A DNA stretch of 64,000 nt from Prochilodus magdalenae (GCA_024036415.1 JAMWET010006979.1:62001-126000), one strand, 5' to 3'; counted from the stretch's first letter, positions 36,811-51,310 are shown. Notes: generated by a model from the letters alone, not told the origin. Numbers and translations are program-made.

Positions 36811-39079
36811 AGATGGTTCTTTACAGTTCCATTTTTGTAAATGTGATGTTTAACCCCACCTCATATAAAGGGTCTAAGTCAATTTAAGGGATTTTTTACT
36901 AGAACTGTATGTATAAAGTTGGGCGTGTAGTAGGTGGTCAAACTGAAAAGTGGTACAGCAAGAGGTTTATTGTTGGAAAACTGATCTGGAAAGAACAAAA
37001 GAAAAACAAAGAAAACTGCAAGGAAACTCATGTTTTTTGCTCTGTTGCTGTTTGGTGCTTTCCATCTCTCTGTCATTGCTGTTCTTTGGATCTGTTCTCA
37101 GGCAGACTGACTATTTTTAGTTGGTTTGAAGCGGTTGAAATAGTTTTCCAGCAGAGTTAGGAGAACCTGACTGGCACACTATTTATAAAAAAGAATGCAG
37201 GATTCCGTGAGAAGACAATCCTGTTAGAGGAATCATCGCCTTTTGGTTGTCCTTAAACGACCTCGCCACGAATTCCACCTCTTCGGTATTGATTTCATTT
37301 TCAAAAATTGCACCACAATGCTGGGCTATTTTAGGACACAGGCACACCAGACTGTTTGCACTTTAAGTCTTTCTTTCATAATGGCAAAAACAGGATGTTT
37401 TGGGCAGTGGACGCTGCGGTCTGTATTAGCCGGCTGATTAATGGACTGATTGGGTGAGGTTGCTCTGTGTGATTGTGTCAGAGGATGTTTGCGTGTCCCT
37501 GCACACCACGTAAACAATCATAATTTATCAGTGGAGCGCAGCAAAGGAGGAAGGATGTCATTACTACAGAGAGCTCGAGAACACAAGAGGAGAGCGGAGC
37601 TGCTGTCAGCTGATTGGCGGCCCACTGAGACCTGCACCCAGAGATAACAGCATAATACAGCAGCGTGCTGAAGGATAATCAATCGGCTCCGCATCAGAGA
37701 AAACAAGGCCTGATGTGGACTTGCGTAATTCACACATCTCTCTGGCTCACTTTCTCTCTCCCATTTACAAAAGGGAATTCCACCAAAATTTCTGCACTGT
37801 CCAATAGTGGTGTAAACAAAGTCGGAGTCGTTTATGTGAAATGCTGCTTTGTGGAGAAACATACATATTTGGATTTCTTTACAGTGGTGGTGACAAAAGC
37901 CAGGGGTCACCAGGTCCACAGCACAAAATATAGTCATTTTATGTACTTGTCTTAAAACTGTGATCCCGTCAGACCACCTTGAATGACTTTGTTCACATTG
38001 TGACCATATATTATGGAATTTCTTTTATATGGATATTTGGCAAAACCTTCCCCTAAAGTCACAGGTTTGGGGGTCGAAGTGCGATTTAGTTTTGCACTAG
38101 AGCTTTAAAACTAATGTTGCTAATAATTCTGCTAGTTAGCATAACGAGTGGCTAGACCATCACACTCATCACACTCACAGCCCAAACTACAACAAGCTGT
38201 TAGGTCATTCTGAATAGACATGGTTATGTGGTTTCTGACACTGAATATGTTTACACGCAAAGACTTCACCAGTCCAACTGAATCCACTTTGGTAGTAGAT
38301 TAAGACGGAGGTGTTTATTTGGGAGCTCTACTCAACAACGTGATTAAAATCTCTGTTTACATCAACACGACAAGTAATCAGATCCAAAATCACAGAATAC
38401 CACTTAGATGTTACCGTGACAACGAGCAGTTAGAGTCCAGTCAGAGTGAGACGAGCTGCAGTTACCTGAGCTTTGTTTAAGCTTTGTAATGCTGAATCCA
38501 TCTGTTTTAAATTTGCCCTTTAGTTGGGGTAAACCCACTGTCCTTTATTTACCCAGGTACATGACTGAACAGCTTCTTACTGCTTAACATACTTAAACTT
38601 TCCCATTGTTGATGTAATCTGATACAGTATTAACAAGGCTAACATTATTTTACTTAACAGAGTATTTATAAGTTTACCCACCTCATTCAATCAAAAGTGT
38701 ACTTGAAATGGTCTATGTTAGATTAGGCTATTCCTAGCCGAGGTGAGTATGGGCGTATTGAATTCTGATTGAGATATTAGCAGGATTATTACCAGATTAT
38801 TAGGCTCCATGTAAAGGTGGCTGTTGCTATTGCTTCTGTTACGGTTGTCTATAACAGATAAATTCATGCTATCCAAAACAGACAAAAGTCTAGACAATAT
38901 TCAGGCTTCAAGATGGCTGCTTTTATTGGATAATGCCACAACAACATTGTGACAGCCAACATTAATGAACAAAATCTTATAGAGATATTGTTTTCTTCGG
39001 TATCACTGTCTGCCTTATAGTAAATAGTAAGATTATACAGTCCAGTAACTAAAAGTGTACATAGTATCTAGATAGATGT

Positions 39080-40190
39080 ACACTGTCTGCTCAAAAAACA
39101 TATAGACACTCTTCATTGAGCACTTTTAGCTTTGAATACAGTGCACAGTTGCTGTGGCTTTGTTTTAACTTTCTTTCATCTTTATGCAACGTCACAGTCT
39201 TAATTTCTGTGCAGATTTGAATTAATTTTTGGACAAGCTCTTGTATTGATGATGGGAAAGTCAGATCATTAAATAGAGTTTTTTCCCCACACATCCCAAT
39301 GAATGGAACCCGTGAAAATGATTACTTATCACTCTTTCAAAGTTTGAACATGGTGAATGTAGGTATTGTCTGGAATGTGCATGTCCCATCAGGTAAGACA
39401 GAGTCCAATAATCGGATTACCTCATTGTTGAATACATTCAAGTAGTCAGCTGACTTCATTTTATTGACACATAACATTGCTGAGTCTCGACCTGACCATC
39501 TGAAGCAACCCCAGATAATAACACAGAGACAGACATCATTCATGGTGGCTGCATCACTTTATGGACTTCCCTTCTTACCCTGACGTACTCATTGCTCTAG
39601 AATAGCATATATCTGGACTCATCAGGCTGCATGACTGTTTCCACTGTTTTCCACTGCTGCAGAGTTCAATCTCTAGGAAACTCAAAAGTTTCCTGGCACA
39701 CTGAAGCGTTTTATTCTGATCAGCCTCACTGACAAGCAGTTTTCTTATTACCACACAGCTGTTTAGCACCAATCCTGTGAGTTCATGTGAAAAGTGTGTG
39801 CATGGAAATGCTCTTACTGACACTATTAGATTATTAATATGTGAATTGTACTGTCGATTCTTTTACTTTTAACTACACCAAGCATATACGTGATCTCTGA
39901 TCATGGTCGTTCACATTTTTTCTAACTGCGGTTCTTCCGCAAACTTGAAGGTTCTCCACTATTGCTCTGGGTTATAATAATGCACTAGACAGTTTTAACC
40001 AGGTTCTAGTCATTACAGCTTCTCTGTAGTTGTTTGCTTTGCTTGATGACATGTTGCTTAATGATGCAGATTTTCCTTGACAAAGGGGCATGTCATTCCC
40101 ACATTCAGTTAGGGTTAAAAGAATTGTTGCCAGATGAAACATCTTAATCAGTTCAGTAATTATGCAATCAAAGGCTCTTAACAATTTGCT
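39080..40190 (-). mobile_element. Degenerate Tc1-like transposase
   Basis: Minus-strand translation near 39540-39400 reads VCLCVIIWGCFRWSGRDSAM and then NKMKSADYLNVF, corresponding to the VMVWGCFS block between the first two catalytic Asp residues of Tc1 transposases. Downstream and upstream sequence is decayed; the edge near 39080 (CTGCTCAAAAAACATATAGA) may be the old terminus. Boundaries are approximate. Confidence 0.65.
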
Positions 40191-43100
40191 TACTTAAATC
40201 CAAACAGCATCTACATTTTAGGCAGGCTGTTAAGCTAAGCAAGCTCTAAGATTGGTGTGAGCTTTGAACTGAAGAGATGGTCTAACTATCAGTTAATTCT
40301 AAACTGATGAAGGGCTCAACCAATCAGATGCAGCCAGTTTAGTAGACACAATATCACTCTAGGCCTTCTGGAAGTCCTAGATATGTCACTGACTGTATAT
40401 TTGAGCGGGAGCCAAATAAATGGGTTATTAGAAAACTGCAGCAGCATCTGCCTCTCTACTGAAAAAGTCACTATTAAACACAAGTTTCAAGAAAAATATG
40501 GAATGTCCTTCAGAAGCAGTGTTTAGTGTAGAACTGTATAGAGCTAACAAACTACTAGAATCCTTCAGACACGCTAGCAGAAATGCAGTTTTTTTTACAA
40601 AGGTGTTTTTTTCTGTCATGGTTTGACATTTATTACTTTGTATGCTTAGCTCTATTAGTCATGGTTTGGAACTGGAAGGAGGTCTAGCAGTCTCCAACAG
40701 GTCATAATACTACAAAAAAGAGGAATGGCTGAATACACTGTTCTAAATGTAATCAGTAAAGCAGTCCATTACAGTTCATAAAAAACATGAAAACATTTAG
40801 AGAACATGCTTATATATTGAAAATCAATCAATATTTATTTGTATATCACTGTTTACAACTAACGTTCACAGAAAAAGAAGAGTCCATGTACAGTAGAGCA
40901 AATTAATACTGCTTTAATGTGTATTTACTGACTGGCAGCTTTCTGTACTTTCAGTGACTACTGTTACTATGCTTCATGTGTACTTGCTTAAAAGAAGTTA
41001 CAGAATTCCCAAAATTGTTATTGCCCTCACTAAAACTATAATGCAGTATATTATGCATTCCTAAAGCCTCCTTTACAGCTTCATGAAATTTTAGTTGTTT
41101 GAAATCTAGATAAAACTGCAACTGCTGCAACTGTCTCAACTTGTTGAATTAATGAGAGAGAGGCTGCTTTAGAACAGGGCGTTGGGAAGCGTGGGAATTT
41201 CTTTTTATTATTATTATTTTTTTTACTTGCATCTATTATTATGCCCACGCTCACCGACGCACACTCATCACTCTTTATATACCAAATCCCCTGGAGTAAA
41301 GAGAGAGAAAGAGCCTGGAAAAGTGACCTAAGCCCTGCTCCCTTAGTCATGCACAGACAACCCTTACTTTATGGCATTCATTACAATAATGCAGCCAAAC
41401 AGACAAGAACCGGCACAACACGAGCACGTAAAATGGCATGCCAGATCGGCAGCTGTGTTGAGAGTGTGCTTTAAGGATTGCCTGAAGGATCTATTTGCCT
41501 CTCTTGACTGTAAGCCAGCTTCTCTCTTTGCCTGTTTGTGGGTCCTTTACAGCACAGGGCCCTTCAGGTGTTCTGATACGCTCTGGCCAACTTCGCCTCA
41601 TGAGTGTCATTGTTAATATTATGAATGGAAATTTCAAATGCCCTCAGTTATGCTCACTAGCATGCTAGTAAAGTAACATTAGCAACCATGTGGAACAAAG
41701 GTGATAAAGAAAGCTCCACATAAATGTTACATTATTATTTTTATTATTTTTGGCTTAGACTTATGAACAGCTTTGTGTGTTTTCTTGAGTTTGTAATAAA
41801 ATGGTCTTACCTAACAAACGTCACATGAGGTAATACAGTCATAGAATGACTTTTAAAGCAATAACATGTAGCAATTTTACCTTAAAATAACAGCTTCAAA
41901 ATTGTTTTGATGGTACACTGACTTGTAATAGAAGACCTGCGTCATTCCTACAATTACGGGTGTTCAACTAGCTGTAAGAAGAAACTCTGTATTTCCAGTA
42001 TGGATCATCATGGCAGGTGGAGGCACATGGAGGCTGGAAAGAGACTGAAGAAGAAGTTGTCAGAGAAAGCGAGGGAAAAAAGAGAAAGTGACTGACAAGA
42101 GACCAGAGTAAGGCTCAGACAGGGGTTTTACTTGTTGGCAAGAGATATCAAAGATAAAAGGATGCAAGACAGCCTCACAGCTAACTAGAAAACAAGGGAC
42201 ATCTAATAGACGAGCTAAACTTGCATGCAAAAAATGGCCTAAGCCCCAAAAGGCAAAACATTAAGGTTGCAATGGTCAAATCAGTAAAACAAACAGATGA
42301 CATGACTTAGGCATAGTGAACTTTGCGGGGGTTACAAAAATGTTTTACAGAAAGTAGTCAGTACAGCTCCACTCAGCTCTGATGGCTTTAAACAGCTAAA
42401 GAACTCAGGAGGGAATATCCCTACCAATATTATTTATAAAAGACTGCAATGTAGACTTTAACCTTATCCTGTCGTTTCTGTTGATGTCTTTTCTGGAGTT
42501 GTTTTGAAATCCAACTCCACTGTAGAATCTGACTCCCACTAAGGTGCCTGCACATCACATAGGCATATGGACACTACAGACTGCATTCACAATTTTAGTT
42601 ATCTACACATAGAAACAACCAAAATCACAGGTGTAATTTGCCTATGTGACACACATACACACGTAGAGGAGTCTGACTCCTTCAGCTTATCAAAAAAAAT
42701 GCACGTGTACAGCAACCCATGTAGTGTAAACGTGACATACAATCCATAACTGTACGAAGACCCCAAAAGCACAAAATAGCAATTCTTGCGTAATGATGAA
42801 AAATAGAAAACGGTGAAATTAGAGAAAAAAATGAGAATTGAAAATATATGACTGAAACAGTGAGCTTTTCAATTTTCAATTGACACTGGTAAATTGGTTC
42901 TGCAGGTTTAGTATTAATTAAGTGTTAATATCTAACTTTCCAGAACCTTACTCTTGATTACAGACATGCTGATATTACTAAAAATGGCCAACCACTGACT
43001 CATTTAGGTTATGGTCTGACATCACAAGCATGACATTATATTAAAGTGGTAGGTTGGTGAAAAATCAACTGCATATAAATGTTCTGTTGTGCTTAACCGG

Positions 43101-43800
43101 CCAAGACATGTCTGCCTTCTGAAGCTAGATGGCTAATGGAGCTAACAACTCAAAAAGTTAACAACTCGAAAGGTTGATTTTGCCAGCAGGGGCTTTTAAC
43201 AACAAGAATAACAACAGCACAAACCACACCCACTAAAATGCCTAGAGCTAGCTATAAATGCTGACATGGCATCTCTTTGGGAACTCCTTCCTGGGGATTT
43301 AAAGCAGAGAGAAGAGGATTCATATTGTACTTGGTGGGGTTTAGGTTTAGCAAGGCTGGAGGGAGATGAAAGTGCTTCTCCAGGTATGCACCTGCCTCCA
43401 TCAGCCTGCCAGAGCAGCCTAAACCAGAGACAGACTTCAAATATCAGCCACCAGCAGCAGCACCACCAACATATCTTTTTATGCCAAACCCTCTCTAATC
43501 ATTCCCGTCTCTGCAAGTTGACCAGCTAGCTACACTCTGGTCTTGGAGGGGAGAAGGAGAGCGAGAGGGAAAAAATGCAGCAAGAAGTAAACTGGTGGGT
43601 GGCATACTACCGTAAAAGGACATAAAGCAGAGCTTTGCTATTCTGGTTAGGGTGTTGAGGATGGGGAATTGGGGGATGGTGGAGGGCTAAAGCAAAAAAG
43701 AGAGTTCATTTTCAAGCAGAGATGCAGTCAAAACCATCTTTGGTTACAACTAGGTACAAGCTAGGTACTGCCAATAATATGTTATTGTTATTGTGAGATT

Positions 43801-44419
43801 ACACCAGTCAGGTATAACATTAAAACCACCTCAACATATCTACACTCTTTATCAGATCCACTTACCACATAGGTGCACCTTGCAGTTCTACAATTACAGA
43901 CTGTAGTCCATCTGTTTTTTTTTTCTGTTTACTTTGTTTACCCACCATTGACCTTTTTCCCAATGGTCAAGACCCCAACAGGACCACCACAGAGTGGGTA
44001 TTATGTGGATGGGGGCTTATTTTAAACACTGAAGCGACACTGCTAACACATCTATTGCTGCAGAGTTTGTGTGTAGGTCATCCTCTATTCCTTCATTAGT
44101 AGTCACCAGACCATGCCCACAGGATGCTGTTGGTTGGATAGTTTTGGTTGGCAGCACTGCTATGTCTGATACACTCACACCAGCACAACACACACAACCA
44201 CATCAGTGTCACTGCAGTGCTGTGAATGATCCACCACCCACATGATATGTACTCTGTGGTGGTCCTGATTTTTAAAGAACAGAGTAAAAGGTGGATAACA
44301 AATATACAGAGAAACAGATGGACTGTAATCTGAAATTGTAAAACTACATTGTAATAGGAGTTGATAAAATGGACAGTAAGTGTATATACAAGGAGGTGCT
44401 TTTAATGGCTGATGGGTGT
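43801..44419. mobile_element. Non-autonomous inverted-repeat DNA element
   Basis: The ends are inverted copies of each other for roughly 120-150 bp: ATAACATTAAAACCACCTC on the left, and the complement of GGAGGTGCTTTTAATGGCTG on the right. Matching internal blocks include AGTCCATCTGTTTTTT with its complement AAACAGATGGACTGTAATCT, and GGACCACCACAGAG with its complement. The core (CATCAGTGTCACTGCAGTGC, ATGATCCACCACCCACATGA) is one I recognise as abundant in otophysan fish genomes. There is no coding sequence. Confidence 0.75.
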
Positions 44420-44743
44420 GTTCCACAATGCTTTCCTTTCTAAGGATATAATGGGTGACATAACTACAGAACACAGAATATCCATATGTATTAAGTCTGT
44501 GTAACAACATGCGTGTAATAAACAGGTGTCACAACTGTGATTTATAAAAATGTTTGTGTTCAAATTGTATTCAACAATTAATAAAAATTGTGAACCTAGT
44601 AAGAATCGAATTGAACTGAATTGTGAGCTAACTGTATATTAAAGCCCTAATTGGTAGCCTAAACATCAACCTGTGCCTAGTAATAGCATAGCTGTTATAT
44701 TTGATGTCAGCCTATTATGCCATCATCTTATTTCATTCATGCT

Positions 44744-44900
44744 CAGTGCTATGCAAAAAAAAGTCAGAGCCCATACTTTCATTTATTTAACCTCTAGTCA
44801 ACACAGCCATTCAACTCCACCTACTTAATTAAATAGTAAACAATGATAAAAGATGGCAACATAGTCATTTAGAGCAGTGTAAAGGGTCATGTCAAGAGAA
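44744..44900 (+). repeat. Tc1-type terminal inverted repeat remnant
   Basis: CAGTGCTATGCAAAAAAAAG followed by TCAGAGCCCATACTTTCATT has the form of a Tc1 terminus (CAGTG start, poly-A, then a TCAGAG block). No transposase follows. It pairs in family with 20168. Confidence 0.4.
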
Positions 44901-46291
44901 AGTAAAGCCAGAACTGTTCACCGTGTGATAGCAGCCAGACATCTAAAGAGTTTATTCCTTACGGAAGGTTAATACATGAAATGGTTATGTGATTGTGATT
45001 TTGGCTCCCGCCCCAAGAAAACTGTATATTTTATTTTGTGACCCCTACTTCCTGTAAACAACACTGTTAAGCAATCTAAGTGTATTTTTCTCTACAGCAC
45101 ACCACTCGTAATAACTTCATTTACATCATTATGATGTAATTAGGCAGGCTCTGAGTACATGTTTTTCATTTTTCAGATCTTAAAAAAATGATTGTATTTA
45201 AAAAAGTTCAGCCTTAAAAGTTAATAAGTTAATAATAATTAGTTTTCATCAATTTACTTTTCTCAATAGGGTCTCTTAACAGCTACACATCTTTAAGACC
45301 CATGCCATCTGACAGCGGAAGGATGGACAGAAACACCTGTGGATTTCTTCAGTTCTGAAGGAAGAGTGGAGCTTTAATTTTCTCTCCTCTCTCATAAATT
45401 AATTTCTTGGTCCATTCCAACTTATATGGCAACCTGAGAAAACTTCTAATGATAGATTTATTGGGGTAATGTAAATCGTATTGTGATGCTGTGTCGTAAT
45501 GCTTGTAATACTGTGATGTCACATTTTGCTCATATTGCCCACTTTTACATATCTCCTTTTGCAAGTCTGTTATTGACTCTTCACATGAGACAGGAACTGG
45601 ACTAAGTATCTTAGCTTCAATTTGAAAATAAGTTTTGTTTGTTTGCCCTGAATAACAGCATATAGGAATTGTACATGACAAAATAATAGAGCCTTCATGG
45701 AAGCAAATCTAAGGAAGGAAATGGCAAACAAACAACACTCACAGAGCTGCCAAAAACCATTCGAAGGAACTGCTGCCAACACAACATCACTGTTTGGCTC
45801 ACAAGCAGCCGTAGCCCGCCATAACTATATCCACATAACGTGTCTGAGGGAGTCAAGAAACGAAGAAGGCAATGAATCCCAGTGTACTGAAGGCAATGAA
45901 AGGCAAGGAAGAGACGTTGATGGTCTTCTTGCTGCTCGGCAGCTCCTCAGCGTCCCACAAACACAAACAGCTTGCTGGGTTGAGCACAGCAGGAAGCGTA
46001 TATGAGCAGCACGGCCTGGCTCCTGGCCACATACGCCAAGGATAAATCAAAGGAAGGCACAGCAACAGTGAGTTAAAAGTCTCAAAAGTGCCACGGTGGG
46101 AGCTGTGCTAAACTGTCTGCTGCAACGGAGATGGATGGATTGACGATGGATTAATGCAAAAAAGTGCAACCTGGGTTTGAGGAAGTGTAGATAGAGCTTA
46201 GTGGCATTTTAATGAACCTCTGCAGTTGTTCCATAATGCAACATGCCCTTGTATCCAAGTGTACTGACCATTTTAACAGGTACTGGTACCA

Positions 46292-47632
46292 TATATGGTT
46301 CTGTAAACAAGTATTTGCCCTCTTCCCAATTTCGTGTATTTTTGCACATTTGTCACACATTAAATGTTTCAAATAATCAGCCTATGTTTAAAAATTAGAC
46401 AAAGAACCCAAGCAAACACAAAATGCTGATTTTAAATGATGGTTTTATTAATTGAAAAAAATGCTCTGCCTATGTGGCCCTATGTAAAACAGTAATTGTC
46501 CCATTAGCTATTATATCAAGCAGTTAACCGAATTCCCTTAGGTTCAATTTCACTAGCCGCACCCAGGGATGATTACTGCCAGACCTGTTGAAAATCAACT
46601 TTACTTAAATAGAACCTGTCTGTCCATCTGAAGCAGCTAAGGGTCTCAAAAAGTAGCATATGATTCTATGACCTAAAAATATTTAAATACAAATGCAGAA
46701 CAAAAGCATTAAATTCTACCAGTCTGGAACAGGTTATAAAGTCATTGCTAAGGTTCTGGGATTGAAGGGAACCACAATGGGAAACATTATGCACAAACTG
46801 AAAAACCTTGGAATAGTGGATAAACTTTCCAGGAGTGGCTAGCCTAACATTATTTCATCAAGAGTGCATTAAAGACTCCTGGACTTTACCAAAAATTCAG
46901 ACAAATTTCTACAGGCCGTATATGGCTCAGTAAAGACTAATGCACACAATTCGCCGATAATAAAGACACTGGGACTTAAAAGGTACAAACCACTGCTGAT
47001 CAAAAAGAACACAATGGCTCATCTTACGCTGCTAAAAAGCATCATGACCTTCAAGACTTTTGGATTAATACTCTGTGAATTGACAAGCCAAGATGGAACT
47101 TTCTGGAAGACATGGGTCCTGTTATACCTGGCGTAAACCTTACACTGTACACCGCCATCATACCAACAGTCAAACATGGCCATGGTAGTGTGATAGTCTG
47201 GGGCTGCTTTGCTTCTGAAGAACCTGGATATCTTTTCTACTGCATATCTTTTAACTGATGGCACCATGAATTCAGCTCTCTATCAGAAATTCCTGAAGGA
47301 AAATGTTTGCCCATCAGTTTGTGACCTAAAACTGAAGTGTAGTTCAGCAGCAGGACAGTGAACCCAAAGAACACAAGCAAGTCCAAATAAGAGGGGGTCA
47401 AAATTCCTCCCCAGTGATGGAAGCACAAGTTATCATCGCAAGGTTGGCGCAAACAGTTATTAGATGTATTTGGCAATCACATTTTACAGGTTTTAAACAA
47501 ATCTTTATAAGATAAATAAGTGGAATGGTCATCTGCATTTTGTGTTTACTCATGTTACACTTAAACATTTGACAATGTGACAAATTAGCTAAAATAAAAA
47601 TCGTATGGGTCAAATACTTTTTCACACCATTG
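46292..47632 (+). mobile_element. Degenerate Tc1-like element
   Basis: The left end (AACAAGTATTTGCCC, then CACATTTGTCACACATTAAA) is matched in reverse at the right end (TTAAACATTTGACAATGTG, then GTCAAATACTTTTTCACACC). This is the fish Tc1 family whose ends read GTGTGAAAAAGTATTTGCCC. Inside, plus-strand frames read IKFYQSGTGYKVIAKVLGLK near 46700 (helix-turn-helix) and a broken VIVWGCF block near 47190 (before the second catalytic Asp region). Many stops and frameshifts show it is ancient. End positions are estimates within a few bases. Confidence 0.85.
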
Positions 47633-50600
47633 TACATAACCAATGCAACAGCAGCAATGAGACAATAACAGAGAACAGAGGATGGAATGGCAAACATTTT
47701 GCATGCCTTATAAGGTTAACGTGACATTAAACAACAGCACGCACCTTGACCAGAAAGGTTTACGTGAATGCTATGATTTACTAAAACATTCACAGAACTC
47801 TCAAGAACATCAAACATTAAGAACATCTGACCTTGGACCTGATACTCACCACCGCTCCTGATGATTACAACGTTGTTTGTTTCAAGCCCTTTGCAACATC
47901 AGTATCACAAAACAGCATTTCACTGGACTGCTGTCCCCCACTTGAGCAAAATCCTAACTTCTGTATGAAAGCCTGCATCTCTTTTAGCTGTATGTTGTGC
48001 ATGGCTGGTTTGCCCTGCACACGGGCAGCAGGCCCAGGGCTAAACTCAGGCCTTGGCAGGGAATGGGGTGAGAAGATGGGGTGATCCTCAGGTACCTTGA
48101 GGCTTTGGCAGGGCTTGAAAGCACACGTGTGAAGCATCACAGCCCGAATGCAAACCCAAATCCTGGGAGACAGAGCCCGAGAGGGAGGCCAAGTGGATTT
48201 ATTACAGCGAAAACACAAGGGATCTGCCAGTCGCACCACCGGTGTGCATACAGCTCGATATCAAAACAACAGCAATCACTGATATTGAAAATTTGGGCTC
48301 TGTGGAAAGTCAGGAAAGTATTACTATTAAACCTTAAGGTGATGATAGGTTACATATACTCAGTTACTGAAGTGATTTTTTTTTATGTGATTACCTTCAT
48401 TTTCTGAAGTTTTGAAAACTATTTATTTCTACTTGGAAGTAGACATAAAGACTAAGCTACTGTCAATTAGATTAGAGACATAATCTATACCACTTTCAAA
48501 TGAGTCACAAGTTTGCAAGTGTATTATTATATCTCAGACCAAAAGCACATCAGAAAGAAAAGCTAGCCTAACAAGCTCCACTTTTCCTGCTGATATATGT
48601 TGAATAGGGGCGTAGCACTGCAAAACTCTAACAGTGTGCCTTGAGGAGAACAGACATTGCCATCTAACGCAACTCCATTTTTTAAAAAGCAACATTTGTT
48701 TATAATCAGCACCAATCAATACGTCGCTCCATCAGACCTCCTGCCTCCCAGCTACAGTGTCATTACAAAGTTGTGAAACAAGATAATTATAGTCTGAGTT
48801 TTCCTGCATTCACATAGAATCAAAACATAATCAAAGTAATTTGGAAACTGGAAATAGGAAATTGGCCAAAGAGCAGATCTTTAAGGGATTTCAGTCATTT
48901 TACCTACTTTTGTATTTTTACAGTTTTGCAAAGGTAGTTTTTTTAGGGTTTTTTTTTTTTATTTCACCTGGGTCATTATTCTATTACACAAGTTCTTCTT
49001 CTAAGTTCTAAGTTTTCTGCAGAGTTACAAGAGAGAAAGATTTATGGGAAACTGCAGCCAGAAATAACTGTCACTTCTAAAGGTTTACACCCAGATCGAC
49101 AAGTCACATTTCCTCTGAATCTCCTCTTGCTGTGTCTGTCAGCCTTATGACAGATTACACATTCTTTTCACACATTCAGGCAAATCACCATCATTTTAGT
49201 GTGACTGATTATGCACTCCATAGCACAACATTTCTTCAGGTTCACAAGTGAAGACCCACTTCATAAGCGTTATGTATCCCAGCACTAGCTCTGCTTTATC
49301 TGGCCCCAGGGTTAAATGATTAGCTGATGCTTTGACTTGTCTGCAGAAGCTGCAGGCAAATTTTCTTGGATTCATTCTAGCTTTGGATTCATGCTGCCGA
49401 CAGGACCTGTCATGGAGTTTTGATTAACTTAATTCCATTTCGAATAGCAACAGATGATATTCAGAGCACACTAATACTATCCTGATTTCCTAATTGTTCC
49501 CTACTTTTACTCACTGAGTACCACCTAGCAAAAATAAACATTTGTACTCTGTGGGATGCATAGGTTTGATTGTAGGCCAGCTAGCTCGTGGTACTTTATC
49601 ATTGCTCTGGACAATATAACAAAGCTATTTATCAAGGGAGCTTGTGTAGACTCAAAAGTGCTCCAAGCGAACGAAAACAGCAGCTGACCTCCTAACAGGA
49701 AAGTCAAAGAGATTGAATCTGGAACACTGTAGAAGTGTCAGCTTCTGCAGATGTTCAAAGTCAGTGTTTGTATATAAAGGCACTCAGGACTAAATATGTA
49801 ACTTTATACAAACCGAAAATGAAATAAGTAATTTTGCTGCAGATGTTAGCGCACAACAACTCTTTATTTATAGTCATTCAAATATATGCATTAAAATGTT
49901 CTCTGTACAGAATGAGTACATATTTCCACAAAAAAACATTCGACAAAGAGCCCCCAAACTTTTGCACTGAGTCCATTTTGTGATTATATTTCACAGGTCA
50001 ACAGGTCATACATTCAACACAGCTCTCAAAAAAATTAACTCGTTAATAACTATACTGCTTTGCAATGCCTGTGTTTAGTCAGCAGTATCAGAGCACTAAT
50101 GTAACATACAGCAAAGTTTCATGTGACATCTACAGCAGACCTGTCCAGCTTGGCCCGTGAAGATGTTTGATTTTGATTGCCAAACAGCTACACTAACCCC
50201 TTACCCCTCACCCAATGAGAGAACAATATTGATATACTACGTATGTATTTTCCTACCACCTACCAGCACCCTTTGTGCTATCAAAATTATGGTTACAACC
50301 AGAGATAACTTAGCAACCACCTGGAATAATACTGCAGCCTTCTAGCAAACCACATTTAGCCATAGCAATCATGCAGTCTGCAGCACCTCAACAGCTATTC
50401 AAAATAAAACACCATAGTAGCTACGAGTAGGCAGTATGACAAATGTTTTATGGTTATGATGATATATTATGTCACAATATGTTTTTCTGAGTACATTGTT
50501 AAATCATCACCATGTAAAGAGAACTAAATAACAAATGTAGGCACATCAATGGGCAAGTTGGTCAGCTGACCATTCATTTTACTGAAGACTAAAGCCAAAA

Positions 50601-51267
50601 AGCCCCCAAAACAAACAGGAAATTAATGTATTTTAGGAGCATCTAAAATTGAGGTACTATGCAGAAAAGTGGAAATGTTTCAGATTTAGCATTATTTTAC
50701 AATCATTCTATTCGTCCATCCTGTAAAAAAATATCACTATCAATCTATATTTCTAAAACAAAGAAAAAAATACTATGGCATAAGTAAGGGTTATCTATAT
50801 TCTTCAGTTGAAGTAGTTCTGCACTGTTTCTTGTATGTCAGATCCAATGCAGAGATTGTGTCAGCATTCAGTTACAGATGCCCACCTCATAGAGGGCAAA
50901 GAGAACTCTGGAGAGAACCACATTCTGAGCCTCGAAAAACCACAGCATGCCAAAAATACATCATACATGCAGCACAGTATATTCAAAACGGGAAAAGCTG
51001 CCAGAGAAATGGTTTACTGTTGAAAAACCTAATCAAAGTTTTCACAGTTTTAAACATTTAATTTAGGTTTAATAACATAGACTTAAACTTAGAATGCACT
51101 GTTGAAGAAAATACAGGTAGGTTCATTACAAAACACACAGTTAAAGTTCATGCAGAACGAGCATGGTAAAATTGTCCACTTCAGTTATGCTTCCATTAGT
51201 TCCATTAGTAACTCACCTGTTGCAGAGGTGTTGTTGCAGCTCTTTCTGTTTTATCCCTCCTCTCTCT

Positions 51268-51310
51268 GTCTCTGTCTCTCTCTCTCTCTTTCCTTCTCTT
51301 GCTCTCTCAC
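51268..51310. repeat. CT microsatellite
   Basis: Interrupted (CT)n with TGTCTCTGTCTCTCTCTCTC in an intronic or flanking stretch. Confidence 0.9.

Noticed and set aside
37518..37937. 139-codon minus-strand open frame
   Set aside because: No recognisable domain; Cys and Leu content looks random and the plus strand is equally open.
46289..46298. CArG box CCATATATGG
   Set aside because: Perfect motif, but it overlaps the edge of a Tc1 relic, so a regulatory role is doubtful.
47846..47884. Minus-strand exon before gtgagtat near 47.85 kb
   Set aside because: Good donor, but the only acceptor (gttgcaaag) lacks a pyrimidine tract and the short product has no match to tensins.
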